The translations under genes and the position numbers were made by a program. Source: Modicisalibacter luteus DSM 23508 (GTDB taxonomy: Bacteria; Pseudomonadota; Gammaproteobacteria; Pseudomonadales; Halomonadaceae). Taken from it: a stretch of DNA of 64,000 bases. Positions within the stretch are counted from its first letter, which is position 1, and every line of letters begins with the position of its first letter. Where the stretch lies: assembly GCF_000378505.1 (NCBI RefSeq), contig NZ_KB900000.1, positions 1 to 64,000 on the forward strand, written 5' to 3'. The notes below the pieces were generated by a model. That model was not told the DNA's origin. It worked only from the letters and a program-made list of their open reading frames with translations, and made no database searches. Shown in pieces: positions 37,601 to 47,229 of the stretch.

Positions 37601-38224
37601 ATGGACCCAAGTGTTCACGACATGGCGGCGCGGTTGGTCGACGCGGCTGCCGACAGAAAGCGTTTCATCGTTGCCTTGGCCGGGCCGCCGGCGGCGGGCA
37701 AGTCGTTCCTGTCGGAGTGGTTAGCCCGTGAGATCAACGCCCGCCAGCCGGGCATCGCCGCAGTGGTACCGATGGATGGCTACCACCTCGATAACGCCGT
37801 ACTCGAGCCGCGCGGACAGGTGCCGATCAAGGGCGCGCCGGAGACGTTCGATCCCGATGGGCTGCGCTGTGACCTGCAGCGCATCCGGCGCGCAGATCGC
37901 CCAGTAGCGGTGCCGGTATTCGATCGTCCGCTCGACCTGGCCCGCGCCGGCGGTCGCTTGATCACGCTCGAGCATCGCCTCGTCATCGTCGAGGGCAATT
38001 ACTTGCTGCTTGACCAGGCGCCATGGCCGGCATTGCGCGAGTACTTCGATCTGACCCTGTTCCTCGAGGTGCCCGACGAGGTGCTGGAGGCGCGCCTGAT
38101 CCAGCGCTGGCTAGGCATGGGGCAGGATCAACAGGACGCCATCGCGAAGGCCCGTCACAAGGACATGCTCAATGCGCGATTGATAAAGACGGCTTCCATC
38201 GAGCCGGACATTCGCTGGTATTAG
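37601..38224 (+). CDS. P-loop sugar/nucleoside kinase, FrcK-like (probable fructose kinase)
   Basis: 207 residues of the uridine kinase/pantothenate kinase-like P-loop family: Walker A GPPAAGKSF near residues 27-35, PMDGYHLDN, GAPETFDPDGL, VPVFDRPLDLAR and VIVEGNYLLLD. Related genes (frcK) accompany fructose ABC transporters in rhizobia. Between two dehydrogenases that both yield fructose, this is the obvious candidate to phosphorylate it, since no PfkB or ROK fructokinase is present (inference). The start is the ATG at 37601; the frame is open upstream without homology, and the 147-base gap before it holds nothing else recognised. Confidence 0.75.
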   Translation: MDPSVHDMAARLVDAAADRKRFIVALAGPPAAGKSFLSEWLAREINARQPGIAAVVPMDGYHLDNAVLEPRGQVPIKGAPETFDPDGLRCDLQRIRRADRPVAVPVFDRPLDLARAGGRLITLEHRLVIVEGNYLLLDQAPWPALREYFDLTLFLEVPDEVLEARLIQRWLGMGQDQQDAIAKARHKDMLNARLIKTASIEPDIRWY

Positions 38225-38278
38225 CGACGCGCTACCAACCTTCTTTTCTTCCTATTGCCACTGCCGCAAGGAGTGCCC

Positions 38279-39754
38279 ATGACCGCTCTCAGCCGCCAGA
38301 CCCTCGATCGACTCGATTCCCGTGTTGCCGTGCCCCGCTATGATCGCAGTGCCGTGACGCCGGGCATCGTCCACTTCGGCGTGGGTGGGTTCCACCGTGC
38401 CCACCAGGCGATGTACCTCGATGCGCTGATGAACATCGGCGAGGCGCTGGATTGGGGCATCATCGGAGTCGGCGTGATGCCGGGTGACCGACGCATGCAG
38501 GAGGCATTGGCCGCCCAGGACTATCTCTATACGTTAGTGACCAAGCATGCCGATGGTCATTACGAACCACGCGTGATCGGCTCGATCGTCGGCTACCTGT
38601 TCGCGCCCGACGATCCTGAGGCGGTGATCGAACAGATGGCCGATCCGGCCATCCGCATCGTTTCGTTGACCGTGACCGAGGGTGGCTACAACTTTCATCA
38701 TGTTACCGGCGAGTACGATCTGACCAATGCGCAGGTCAGGCACGACCTGGAACATCCGCAGGCTCCGCAGACCACCTTCGGGCTGATCGTCGAGGCGTTG
38801 CGCCGCCGACGTGAGCGGGGCGTGGCGCCATTCACGGTCATGTCCTGCGATAATATCCAGGGCAACGGCGAGGTTGCCCAGCGCATGTTCACGGCACATG
38901 CCCGGGCGCTGGATATCGAGCTGGGGGCCTGGGTCGAGCGCGAGGTGAGTTTCCCCAATTCCATGGTCGATCGCATCACGCCGGTCACCACCGCGGCGGA
39001 CATCGAGGAGTTGCAGCGGCGCTTCGAGATCGAGGATCGCTGGCCGGTGGTCTGCGAGCCGTTCACCCAGTGGGTGCTCGAGGATCACTTCACACAGGGG
39101 CGGCCAGCCTTCGAGACGGTCGACGTGCAGGTTGTCGACGATGTGATGCCCTACGAGCTGATGAAGCTGCGCCTGCTCAATGCCAGTCATCAGGCACTGA
39201 CCTACTTCGGCTACCTGGCCGGTTACCGTTACGCCCATGAGGTCTGCCAGGATCCGCTATTCGTCGATTTTTTGCTCGATTACATGAATATCGAGGCGAC
39301 TCCAACGTTACGCCCGGTTCCGGGCGTCGATCTGGACGCCTACAAGCGGACCCTGATAGAGCGCTTCGCCAATCCCGAAATCAGGGACACTCTGGCGCGG
39401 CTATGTGCGGAGAGTTCCGACCGCATTCCCAAGTGGTTGCTGCCGGTGATTCGCGAGCAGCTTGCTCGCGATGGTGACATCCAACGCAGCGCGGCAGTCG
39501 TTGCCAGTTGGGCGCGTTATGCCGAGGGTGCCGATGAGCAGGGCCGGCCCATCGAGATTGTCGACCGGCTCAAGGAGCCGCTGATGACCATCGCTCGCGA
39601 CAATCGCCAGTGGCCCACCGCCTTCATCGAGAACCGCCAGCTCTTCGGCGACCTGGCCGACGACGAGCGTTTCCGCCGGGCCTACCTCAACGCACTGGAA
39701 AGCTTGCATGCCCGCGGCGCACGCGCCACGGTAGAAGCCCTGGTAGCGCGGTAG
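38279..39754 (+). CDS. mtlD: Mannitol 2-dehydrogenase (polyol-specific long-chain dehydrogenase)
   Basis: A 491-residue PSLDR enzyme. The Rossmann motif is IVHFGVGGFHRAHQA, and the family catalytic pattern Lys-x4-Asn-x2-His occurs in MKLRLLNASHQAL. It oxidises mannitol to fructose, or D-arabitol to D-xylulose, with NAD. The ATG at 38279 follows AAGGAG; an in-frame upstream start at 38255 lacks one. The gene order MtlD-xylulokinase suits use of both mannitol and arabitol. Confidence 0.92.
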   Translation: MTALSRQTLDRLDSRVAVPRYDRSAVTPGIVHFGVGGFHRAHQAMYLDALMNIGEALDWGIIGVGVMPGDRRMQEALAAQDYLYTLVTKHADGHYEPRVIGSIVGYLFAPDDPEAVIEQMADPAIRIVSLTVTEGGYNFHHVTGEYDLTNAQVRHDLEHPQAPQTTFGLIVEALRRRRERGVAPFTVMSCDNIQGNGEVAQRMFTAHARALDIELGAWVEREVSFPNSMVDRITPVTTAADIEELQRRFEIEDRWPVVCEPFTQWVLEDHFTQGRPAFETVDVQVVDDVMPYELMKLRLLNASHQALTYFGYLAGYRYAHEVCQDPLFVDFLLDYMNIEATPTLRPVPGVDLDAYKRTLIERFANPEIRDTLARLCAESSDRIPKWLLPVIREQLARDGDIQRSAAVVASWARYAEGADEQGRPIEIVDRLKEPLMTIARDNRQWPTAFIENRQLFGDLADDERFRRAYLNALESLHARGARATVEALVAR

Positions 39755-39836
39755 TCCGCAGGCGAGCGTCGAGACTATCCTTTGTAGTAGTGGGCAGTGA
39801 CGGGGCAGGCGAATGATGGCGAGCGAGGAACAGCGC

Positions 39837-41330
39837 ATGTACGCAGGCGTGGACTGCGGAACCCAGAGTACCAAGGTGGTCATCGTCGATACCGAGCAGG
39901 GCGTGATCGGTGAGGCCAGCCATGCGCACCGCCTGGACGAGGGCGAGGGCGGCCGGCGCGAACAGCATCCGGCTGAATGGGTCGAGGCGCTATGCAGCGC
40001 CTTCGAGGATGCTGTCGCCCAGGCGAAGATCGATCCGCGGTCGATACGTGCCATCGGCGTGTCCGGTCAGCAGCACGGCATGGTTGCCCTCGATGCACAG
40101 GGCGTCCCGCTGTATCCGGCCAAACTCTGGTGTGATACCGAAACAGCGCTACATAATGAGGCATTGATCGAGAAGCTTGGCGGGCACCAGGCTTGCCTCG
40201 ATACCTTGGGGCTGATGCTGCAGACCGGGTATACCGCCTCCAAAGTGGCTTGGCTGCGTGACATGCACCCTGACCTCTATCGGCGTATCGACACGCTGCT
40301 GCTGCCCCACGACTACCTCAACTATTGGCTGACCGGCGAGCGCGTCGCCGAGCGCGGTGACGCCTCGGGGACCGGTTACTTCGATACCCGGGCACGTACC
40401 TGGCATCATGGAGTCTTTCGCACCATTGCTCCCGATCTCGATCCCGAGCGGGTATTGCCCCGGCTGATCGACTCCCGCGAGCCGGTGGGCCGGGTGCTTC
40501 CCGAGGTGGCCCGCCAGTTGGGACTCGGCGAGGACGTGTTGGTCGCCAGCGGCGGTGGCGACAACATGATGGCGGCCATCGGCACCGGCAATATCGCGCC
40601 GGGGCTGGTCACCATGAGCCTTGGCACCTCGGGCACGGTCTATGCCCATGCCGACCATCCGGTCATCGAGGACAGCGGTCTGGTGGCCAACTTCTGCGCC
40701 AGCAGCGACGGCTGGCTGCCGCTGGTGTGCACCATGAACGTGACCTCGGCGACTACCCGCGTGCGCGAACTGTTCGGCTTCGATATCGCCACCTTCGGTG
40801 AGCAGGTCGCCGCCGCGCCGGTGGGGGCGGACGGTGTAATGGTACTGCCGTTCTTCAATGGCGAGCGGGTGCCAGCGTTGCCGCATGCCACTGCGAGCTT
40901 CGTCGGCCTGACCAGCCGCAACACCACGCCGACTAACCTGTGTCGGGCAGTCGTGGAAGGAACCACCTTCGGGCTGCGCTATGGCCTCGACTCGCTCGGG
41001 CCGCTGGCGGCACGGGCCAGCCAGGTGCGCCTGGTCGGGGGTGGCGCCAAGAGCCCGGTGTGGCGTCAGGTCGTCGCTGACGTGATGGGGGTCGAGGTGA
41101 TCTGCCCCAACGTCACCGAGGCGGCGGCACTGGGCGCTGCCATCCAGGCGGTCTGGTGCGACGACCACATCCGCGGCAAGGGGCGTACACTGGCCGAACT
41201 CTGCGACGCTTTGGTCAGCCTCGATCGGGAGACGCTGACCCGGCCGCATGCGGAGACCGTGCCCCGTTATCAGGAACTCTACCGGACGTATCGGCAGGCG
41301 TTGGCCGAGCGCTACGGCGTGCCAGCCTGA
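39837..41330 (+). CDS. xylB: Xylulokinase (FGGY family)
   Basis: About 497 residues of the FGGY carbohydrate kinases: DCGTQSTKVVIVD at the N-terminus, the substrate Asp region GVSGQQHGMVAL, GGGDNMMAAIGTG and the C-terminal RLVGGGAKSPVWRQVVADVMG. It phosphorylates D-xylulose, the product of arabitol oxidation by the preceding dehydrogenase. The start at 39837 has GAGGA eight bases upstream; ATGs at 39813 and 39816 are in frame. Confidence 0.93.
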   Translation: MYAGVDCGTQSTKVVIVDTEQGVIGEASHAHRLDEGEGGRREQHPAEWVEALCSAFEDAVAQAKIDPRSIRAIGVSGQQHGMVALDAQGVPLYPAKLWCDTETALHNEALIEKLGGHQACLDTLGLMLQTGYTASKVAWLRDMHPDLYRRIDTLLLPHDYLNYWLTGERVAERGDASGTGYFDTRARTWHHGVFRTIAPDLDPERVLPRLIDSREPVGRVLPEVARQLGLGEDVLVASGGGDNMMAAIGTGNIAPGLVTMSLGTSGTVYAHADHPVIEDSGLVANFCASSDGWLPLVCTMNVTSATTRVRELFGFDIATFGEQVAAAPVGADGVMVLPFFNGERVPALPHATASFVGLTSRNTTPTNLCRAVVEGTTFGLRYGLDSLGPLAARASQVRLVGGGAKSPVWRQVVADVMGVEVICPNVTEAAALGAAIQAVWCDDHIRGKGRTLAELCDALVSLDRETLTRPHAETVPRYQELYRTYRQALAERYGVPA

Positions 41331-41363
41331 CGCACTTATTCACCGCGAGTACAGGAATTCCTC

Positions 41364-42314
41364 ATGAATCAACTCGAAGCACTCAAGCAGCTTTCCATGG
41401 TGGTCGCCGATACCGGCGATCTGGAGGCCATCCGCCGCTACCAGCCCCATGATGCGACCACCAACCCCTCATTGATTCTCAAGGCCTTCGATTTGCCCGG
41501 CCATCAGGAGCTCATCGACCGCACATTGGCTGAGGTCAAGGGCGAGGTGAGCGATACCGAAGCGCGCATCGAACAGACCGTCGACCGTCTTTCGGTGGCC
41601 ATCGGCGGCGAGATCGCGCGCATTGTCCCCGGGCGTGTCTCGACCGAGGTGGCCGCGCGGCTCTCGTTTGATCGTGACGCCAGCATCGCCAAGGCGCATC
41701 AACTCATCGAGCTTTACGAGCGTGCCGGTATCGGCCGCGACAAGGTGCTGATCAAGCTGGCCTCGACCTGGGAGGGCATACGTGCCGCCGAAGTTCTGGA
41801 GCGCGAGGGCATCCAGTGCAACCTGACGCTGCTGTTCAGCGAGGCCCAGGCGCGCGCCTGCTTCGATGCCGGGGTCTACCTGATCTCGCCGTTCGTGGGC
41901 CGGGTCACTGACTGGTACAAGAAGGAGACCGGCAAGGACTATGCCCCGGAAGAGGACCCGGGCGTACAATTCGTGCGTGGTGTGTGCCGCTACGCCAGCG
42001 ACTATGCCTACGACACGGTGGTGATGGGGGCAAGTTTCCGTACCACGGGGCAGATTCTGGCGTTGGCCGGCTGCAACCGGCTGACCATCTCGCCGCAACT
42101 GCTCGAGGAGCTGGCTGCGGCAGAAGGCGAGGTCGAGCGCAAGATCAGCGATGTGGGCGAGGCGTCCGAGCGGCTGCCATCGTTGACTGAAGCCCGGTTC
42201 CGCTGGGAGCACAACCAGGACGCCATGGCCAATGACAAGCTGGCCGAAGGTATCCGGCGCTTCGACGCCGATCAGGTGTCGCTGGAGCAGCGCCTGGCCG
42301 AGCGCCTGCGCTGA
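41364..42314 (+). CDS. tal: Transaldolase
   Basis: A 316-residue class I transaldolase of the TalB type; the Schiff-base lysine is Lys131 in [14 protein letters not shown]. Other marks are [12 protein letters not shown] and [16 protein letters not shown]. It links xylulose-5-phosphate and fructose-6-phosphate pools, fitting as the last gene of the polyol operon. Its stop codon abuts the stop of the convergent azlD gene with no base between. Confidence 0.95.
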   Translation: MNQLEALKQLSMVVADTGDLEAIRRYQPHDATTNPSLILKAFDLPGHQELIDRTLAEVKGEVSDTEARIEQTVDRLSVAIGGEIARIVPGRVSTEVAARLSFDRDASIAKAHQLIELYERAGIGRDKVLIKLASTWEGIRAAEVLEREGIQCNLTLLFSEAQARACFDAGVYLISPFVGRVTDWYKKETGKDYAPEEDPGVQFVRGVCRYASDYAYDTVVMGASFRTTGQILALAGCNRLTISPQLLEELAAAEGEVERKISDVGEASERLPSLTEARFRWEHNQDAMANDKLAEGIRRFDADQVSLEQRLAERLR

Positions 42315-42629
42315 TCAGGGCATCAGAAAACGCCACAGCGCCGCGCAGAGAATGCCGGCGCCAATGGCAAACAGCGGCTTGCGGGTCGCCAGCATCACGA
42401 CGACGGTGGCCAGCAGGGCCAAACGTGCGCCCCAGTCCCCGGTGACAGCCATCGGGGTGATGACGGCCACCAGTACCGAGCCGGACATGGCGTTGATGAA
42501 GCGCTCGACACGGGGGCCTATCGGGATGCGTGACATGACCAGTATGCCGCCGCTGCGTGTGAGGTAGGTCACTAGCGCCATGATCAGGATGGCCAGCAGC
42601 GCACCGCCCGGACTGGTTGCAAGCGTCAC
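42315..42629 (-). CDS. azlD: AzlD-family branched-chain amino acid exporter subunit
   Basis: A 104-residue membrane protein with three to four helices (IMALVTYLTRSGGILVM, PIGPRVERFINAMSGSVLVAVI). The small subunit works with AzlC to export branched-chain amino acids. Its start overlaps the azlC stop by four bases. Confidence 0.88.
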   Translation of the reverse strand: MTLATSPGGALLAILIMALVTYLTRSGGILVMSRIPIGPRVERFINAMSGSVLVAVITPMAVTGDWGARLALLATVVVMLATRKPLFAIGAGILCAALWRFLMP

Positions 42630-43369
42630 GACGTTGGCTCCCTGTCACGTTTTTTCTCGGTGGGTAGCCCCATGCCAGCCAGGCCACCCGCCAAGGCACC
42701 GACAACGACATGGGAGTGAGGCGGTAGCCAGTAGACTGCGATAAGGGCTGCAATGGCGGCGACACTCCACGGAATGAGTATCGTCAGGCTACGCGCACCG
42801 CCCACCAGCATCGAAAGCAGGAAGCAGCCCATGATCACGTCGAGTCCGTAGCGCTCTGGCTCGGTGATTCCGCTACCGAACAGCACGCCGAGCAGGGTGC
42901 CGAGCAACCACGCCAGCCACAGCGCGATTCCACCGCCGATCAACATACCGACGTTGCGGACGCCCCGACGATAGTCGTCGGCGGCCATGGCCCAGTTGGA
43001 GTCGCTCATTACGCTCATGGAAAGGTAGCGCTGCCGGGGGGGCAGGTCGCGCAACCAGGGATAAAGTGACGCACCCATCAGCAAGTGACGGGCGTTGATG
43101 GCGAATGTCGAGGCGATCAATGCGACCAGAGGGATTTCCGGTCCCCATAGTTCGAGCGCCGCAAACTGAGAGGCCCCGGCAAACACCAGCGCACTCATCA
43201 ACAGGGCTTCGAGTTCGCTCAGCCCGCGCTGTACGGCAGCGACGCCAAAGGCCAGGCCAAAGGCAATCACGAACAGGCACAGCGGCGCCATGCGCCGCAT
43301 GCCATCCAGAGTGCCGGCGAGGTCGAGCCTCGCATCAGCGGAACGTGAATGCCCCATACGACCGTCCAT
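42626..43369 (-). CDS. azlC: AzlC-family branched-chain amino acid exporter subunit
   Basis: 247 residues, with about six to seven helices and family signatures FGLAFGVAAVQRGLS, ALVFAGASQFAAL and INARHLLMGASL. The large subunit of the AzlCD exporter. Two ATGs (43369, 43357) could start it. It is coupled to azlD by a four-base overlap. Confidence 0.9.
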   Translation of the reverse strand: MDGRMGHSRSADARLDLAGTLDGMRRMAPLCLFVIAFGLAFGVAAVQRGLSELEALLMSALVFAGASQFAALELWGPEIPLVALIASTFAINARHLLMGASLYPWLRDLPPRQRYLSMSVMSDSNWAMAADDYRRGVRNVGMLIGGGIALWLAWLLGTLLGVLFGSGITEPERYGLDVIMGCFLLSMLVGGARSLTILIPWSVAAIAALIAVYWLPPHSHVVVGALAGGLAGMGLPTEKKRDREPTS

Positions 43370-43444
43370 AATTTGATTAGCGAAACACGTATCCTGCGAC
43401 GGTCAACGCGCTGGCCGCAAGTCTTGCGCTACCGCGTCTTGGCG

Positions 43445-44440
43445 TTATCCCTTCCAGACGTCTGCCAGAATCTCGAACGAGCGTAGGCGGTCTTTCTGAT
43501 AGTAAACGTCGGTAGCCACCATCAGTTCGTCGGCCCCGGTTTGCTCGAGGAATCGCTCCAGGCCGTCGCGTACCGTCTGGGGCCCGCCAATTACCGCGGC
43601 ACCAAGATTTTGACTGACCATGGCCTGTTCCTGCGGCGACCAGTCGATCTCCTCGACCGGCGGCAGTGCGCGTGTGCTTTGCCCGCGAATCAGGTTGAGA
43701 AACTTCTGCTGGGCCGTGGTTGCCAAGAAGCGTGCCTGCTCGTCGCTGTCGGCAGCAATCAGCGGCATGCCGACCATGGCGTAGGGTTTGTCCAGCACCT
43801 CAGAAGGACGGAACTGCTCGCGATACAGACGCAGTGCCTCGAGCAGGTAGCCGGGCGCGAACTGTGCGGCAAAGGCGAAGGGCAGGCCCAGGCGAGCAGC
43901 GAGCTGGGCGCTGTAGCCACTTGAGCCGAGCAGCCAGATCGGCACATGGGTGCCTTGGCCGGGCATGGCGCGCACGCGCTGGTTGGGCTGCGGGTCACCA
44001 AGGTAGCGGCGTAGCTCGTCGAGCTGATCGGGAAAGTCGTTCACGCCGGAGCGTGGATCGCGGCGCATTGCCGCCATGGTCACGCCATCGGAGCCTGGCG
44101 CACGACCCAGACCCAGGTCGATACGTCCGGGGTAGAGCGTTTCCAGGGTGCCGAACTGTTCGGCGATCACCAGCGGTGGATGGTTGGGCAACATGATGCC
44201 GCCAGAGCCGACGCGAATACGCTGGGTGGCGCCAGCGACATGCCCGATCAGTACGGCAGTGGCGGCACTGGCGATGCCATCGATGTTGTGATGCTCGGCC
44301 AGCCAGTAGCGCTGAAAGCCCAGTGTTTCGACATGCCGGGCAAGCTCGACGGTTTCGGTGAAGGTCTCGGCGACGTTGCCGCCCTGGCGAATCGGCGCCA
44401 GGTCGAGTACGGAAAGGGGCGTGTCAGAAAGTCGGCTCAT
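43445..44440 (-). CDS. Luciferase-like (LLM class) flavin-dependent oxidoreductase
   Basis: A 331-residue TIM-barrel bacterial-luciferase-like monooxygenase of the MsnO8-type subgroup: [49 protein letters not shown] and [27 protein letters not shown]2-dependent oxidation of an unknown substrate. GGAGG lies before the ATG. Single gene. Confidence 0.88.
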   Translation of the reverse strand: MSRLSDTPLSVLDLAPIRQGGNVAETFTETVELARHVETLGFQRYWLAEHHNIDGIASAATAVLIGHVAGATQRIRVGSGGIMLPNHPPLVIAEQFGTLETLYPGRIDLGLGRAPGSDGVTMAAMRRDPRSGVNDFPDQLDELRRYLGDPQPNQRVRAMPGQGTHVPIWLLGSSGYSAQLAARLGLPFAFAAQFAPGYLLEALRLYREQFRPSEVLDKPYAMVGMPLIAADSDEQARFLATTAQQKFLNLIRGQSTRALPPVEEIDWSPQEQAMVSQNLGAAVIGGPQTVRDGLERFLEQTGADELMVATDVYYQKDRLRSFEILADVWKG

Positions 44441-44535
44441 ACGGCCTCCTTGGGGAATGGGGAGCGGGGACGTGTTTTGTTAGCGTCCTTAATACTTGCC
44501 TTCAGGTTGGGCCGGTGATGACGAAATACAAGCCA

Positions 44536-45147
44536 CTAGAGCGGAAGATATCCCTTGAATTGCCAGCCTATCCACACCAGGAAGAGCGCTACCAGGCCGA
44601 TACCCACAGGTTTCGAGTGTCGCTGCCAGATTCGCATTGCCGCATCGCCAAAGATCTTCACCAGGATCGCCAACCCGAAATAGCGGACGCTACGCGCCAT
44701 GACCGCTGCTAGCAGGAACAGGAAAAAGGGATAATCACTGGCGCCGGCGACCAGCATGGCGATCTGGAAGGGGACGGGGATCACGGCGATGGCGGCGATG
44801 GCCATGAAGCCATCCTGATTGAACCGGGTCTGGAAATCGGAATACGCGGCCTGGCCTCCAAACAGATGGATTAACGTATCACCCCACTGGTCCATGACCA
44901 GATTGCCGAGCCAATAGCCGATCGAGGCGGCCACGAGGTTGCCGGCCAAGGCAGCCGCGGCGATGCGCCATTTCTTCTCGGGGTGGGTCAGCATCCATGG
45001 GATCAGGATGACCTCGATGGGGATCGGGATGATCAGCGTCTCCATCATCGAGGCCACAAACAGAAGCCAATAGGCGTGACGCGACTCAGCCAGCCGGTTA
45101 AGCCATGCCGTGGTTGAAGACAATGAGGTAAGGGAAGGTAACGGCAT
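44536..45147 (-). CDS. YqaA/SNARE-associated (DedA-like) membrane protein
   Basis: A 203-residue protein with about four to five helices and the DedA/VTT pattern (METLIIPIPIEVILIPWML, LAGNLVAASIGYWLGNLVMDQWG, FNQDGFMAIAAIAVIPVPFQIAMLVAGAS). DedA-superfamily members are lipid scramblase/flippase-like proteins tied to envelope homeostasis. It is divergent from the BCCT carrier across 141 bases. Confidence 0.85.
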   Translation of the reverse strand: MPLPSLTSLSSTTAWLNRLAESRHAYWLLFVASMMETLIIPIPIEVILIPWMLTHPEKKWRIAAAALAGNLVAASIGYWLGNLVMDQWGDTLIHLFGGQAAYSDFQTRFNQDGFMAIAAIAVIPVPFQIAMLVAGASDYPFFLFLLAAVMARSVRYFGLAILVKIFGDAAMRIWQRHSKPVGIGLVALFLVWIGWQFKGYLPL

Positions 45148-45288
45148 GGAAGAAAATAGTATCCACGTTGCCTAGGATTTGCCTAACGTTTGTGAAGCTC
45201 GCATGCTAACAGTAGAAGTACGAACCGATATGAAGCGAAAGTAGACGATATATTCGCTGGAAGCGACAACTGGAAGAGGGATCTCTCC

Positions 45289-46911
45289 ATGGCCAACCTT
45301 GGACGGCATCGTGTCTTTACCATTTCGGCATGCATCATTCTTGCGCTGGTGGCCGTAGGCGCCGCATTTCCGCAGCAGTTCGGCAGTGCGGCAAATGCAG
45401 CACTTGGCTTCATCGGCCGCTATTTCGGCTGGTTCTACCTGTTTTCCGTGTTCGGATTCGTGTTGTTCCTGTTCGTGCTGGCTTTCAGCAGGTACGGCAA
45501 GATCCGGTTGGGGCCGCAGGATAGTTCGCCCAGCTACTCCTTCTTTTCCTGGGTAGCCATGTTGCTGGCGGCCGGTTTCGGTGTCGGCCTGGTGTTCTAC
45601 GGCATGGCCGAGCCGATGACGCATTACCTGCGCCCACCCTATGGCGATGTCGAGCCGGAGACCGCCGAGGCGGCACGCTATGCCATCCAGTACAGCTTCT
45701 TCAACTGGGGCGTGCATCAATGGGCTGCCTTTTCCATGGTGGGGCTGATCATCGCCTACTTCCAGTTCCGCAAGGGACAGGCCGGTCTGGTCTCCTCGGT
45801 GCTTGCCCCGGTCACTGCCAAGTACCCCAAGTCGCGCCGTTATGCGCCCGCTCTGGACATTTTTGCCGTGGTCGCCACGGTCATGGGGGTAGCCACCTCG
45901 ATCGGCCTGGCCGTACTGCAGATCAACGGTGGCCTGAATGCCGTGTTCGGGGTCGAGCAGAACGTGTTCTGGAAGTTCGTCATCATGGGGGCAATGTTCG
46001 TCTGCTATATGCTCTCGACCTGGTCGGGACTCGACAAGGGCATAAAGCGTTTATCCAACATTAACCTGACGTTATGTTTCGCGCTGATGTTCTACGTGCT
46101 GTTCACCGGACCGACCCTGGCGATCCTTGAAACCATCACCTTGGGCATCGGCGACTACCTGCAGAATTTCATTGTCATGAGCCTGCGGGTCTCGCCATAT
46201 AGCGACAATACCTGGGCTAATGACTGGACGATTTTCTACTGGGCCTGGGTCATTGCCTGGTCGCCGTTCGTGGGCACCTTCGTGGCCCGTGTCTCACGGG
46301 GGCGGACCATCAAGGAGTATGTCTTCGGCGTGCTGATTGTGCCGCCCCTGCTGGCTTGTCTGTGGATCGGCGTGTTCGGCGGCGCGGCAATCAACATGGA
46401 GCTGACCCAGGACGTGGGGCTGGCCCAGGCCACTGACGAGAACATCACCGTGGCACTGTTCCGGATGTTCGAACTGATGCCGTTCTCCAATGTACTGTCG
46501 ATCGTTGGGCTGCTGTTGATCTTCGTGTTTCTGGTCACCTCGGCGGATTCGGCAACGTACATCGTGGCGCAGATGACCGATGGTGGTTCGATCAATCCGC
46601 CGCTGTTCAAGCGCGTCGCCTGGGGGCTGTTGATCGCGGCGATCTGTCTGACGCTGATCATCGCCGGTGGTCTGAAAGGCCTGCAGTCGGCCGCAGTGCT
46701 CTCGGCCTTGCCATTCACATTCATCATCTTTGGCATGATGTTCGTGCTGATCAGCGAGCTGCGCGCCGATCGCAAGGCGATGCTGACCTCGCTCTATCGC
46801 AAGCATGGCGAAACTCCGGTGGGGGCGGACGCCTTCGAGGCCGAACTGTTGTCCGATGAGGAGCGCTACCGTCGTGCACCCAACGTGGTCAATCGGCGGA
46901 TCAACACATGA
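45289..46911 (+). CDS. BCCT-family transporter with non-canonical substrate cage
   Basis: A 540-residue carrier with twelve helices. The family signature reads DWTIFYWAWVIAWSPFVGTFVARVSRGRTIKEY, so the last Trp of the WxWW core is Val. The TM4 cage segment is NWGVHQWAAFSM, with Phe where BetP has Tyr. In BetP these positions belong to the aromatic cage for trimethylammonium groups, so the substrate may not be betaine. The C-terminus is short and acidic-to-basic (AELLSDEERYRRAPNVVNRR). GAGGGATC lies before the ATG. No choline or betaine enzymes adjoin it. Confidence 0.93.
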   Translation: MANLGRHRVFTISACIILALVAVGAAFPQQFGSAANAALGFIGRYFGWFYLFSVFGFVLFLFVLAFSRYGKIRLGPQDSSPSYSFFSWVAMLLAAGFGVGLVFYGMAEPMTHYLRPPYGDVEPETAEAARYAIQYSFFNWGVHQWAAFSMVGLIIAYFQFRKGQAGLVSSVLAPVTAKYPKSRRYAPALDIFAVVATVMGVATSIGLAVLQINGGLNAVFGVEQNVFWKFVIMGAMFVCYMLSTWSGLDKGIKRLSNINLTLCFALMFYVLFTGPTLAILETITLGIGDYLQNFIVMSLRVSPYSDNTWANDWTIFYWAWVIAWSPFVGTFVARVSRGRTIKEYVFGVLIVPPLLACLWIGVFGGAAINMELTQDVGLAQATDENITVALFRMFELMPFSNVLSIVGLLLIFVFLVTSADSATYIVAQMTDGGSINPPLFKRVAWGLLIAAICLTLIIAGGLKGLQSAAVLSALPFTFIIFGMMFVLISELRADRKAMLTSLYRKHGETPVGADAFEAELLSDEERYRRAPNVVNRRINT

Positions 46912-46982
46912 TCGGCAATGGTGATAAACGCAAGGGTCGGCGCATAATGAGGTTCTAGCGGAGGAAAGTGCGGAGCGCCGTC

Positions 46983-47144
46983 ATGCGACCATCCAACAAG
47001 TCTTCGAGTCGGTATCGGCGGGGAGCGACACGGCGCCAGGTGGCCCCTGCCGACCGCTGGCTCAATCGCCTGCTCGATATTGCCGTCCTTACCGCGCTGG
47101 TGGTAGGCAGCACGGCGTTAATCATTACCTTGATCGTCGGCTAG
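46983..47144 (+). CDS. 53-residue single-pass membrane protein
   Basis: A small gene with GGAG eight bases upstream of ATG. A strongly basic N-terminus (MRPSNKSSSRYRRGATRRQ, seven Arg/Lys) is followed by ADRWLNRLLD and one hydrophobic helix (IAVLTALVVGSTALIITLIVG) ending at the stop. The positive-inside rule predicts N-in. It lies 71 bases after the BCCT carrier and 85 before the flavoprotein gene. Function unknown; it could be a BCCT accessory or stress peptide, which is speculation. Confidence 0.6.
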   Translation: MRPSNKSSSRYRRGATRRQVAPADRWLNRLLDIAVLTALVVGSTALIITLIVG

Positions 47145-47229
47145 CGCAGCGCCATCGCGAACATGGAACGTGGTTGACGTCCCGCCTGTACTGCTACGGT
47201 GTTCAATAGCCGACAGGGGAGCGAGGGCG

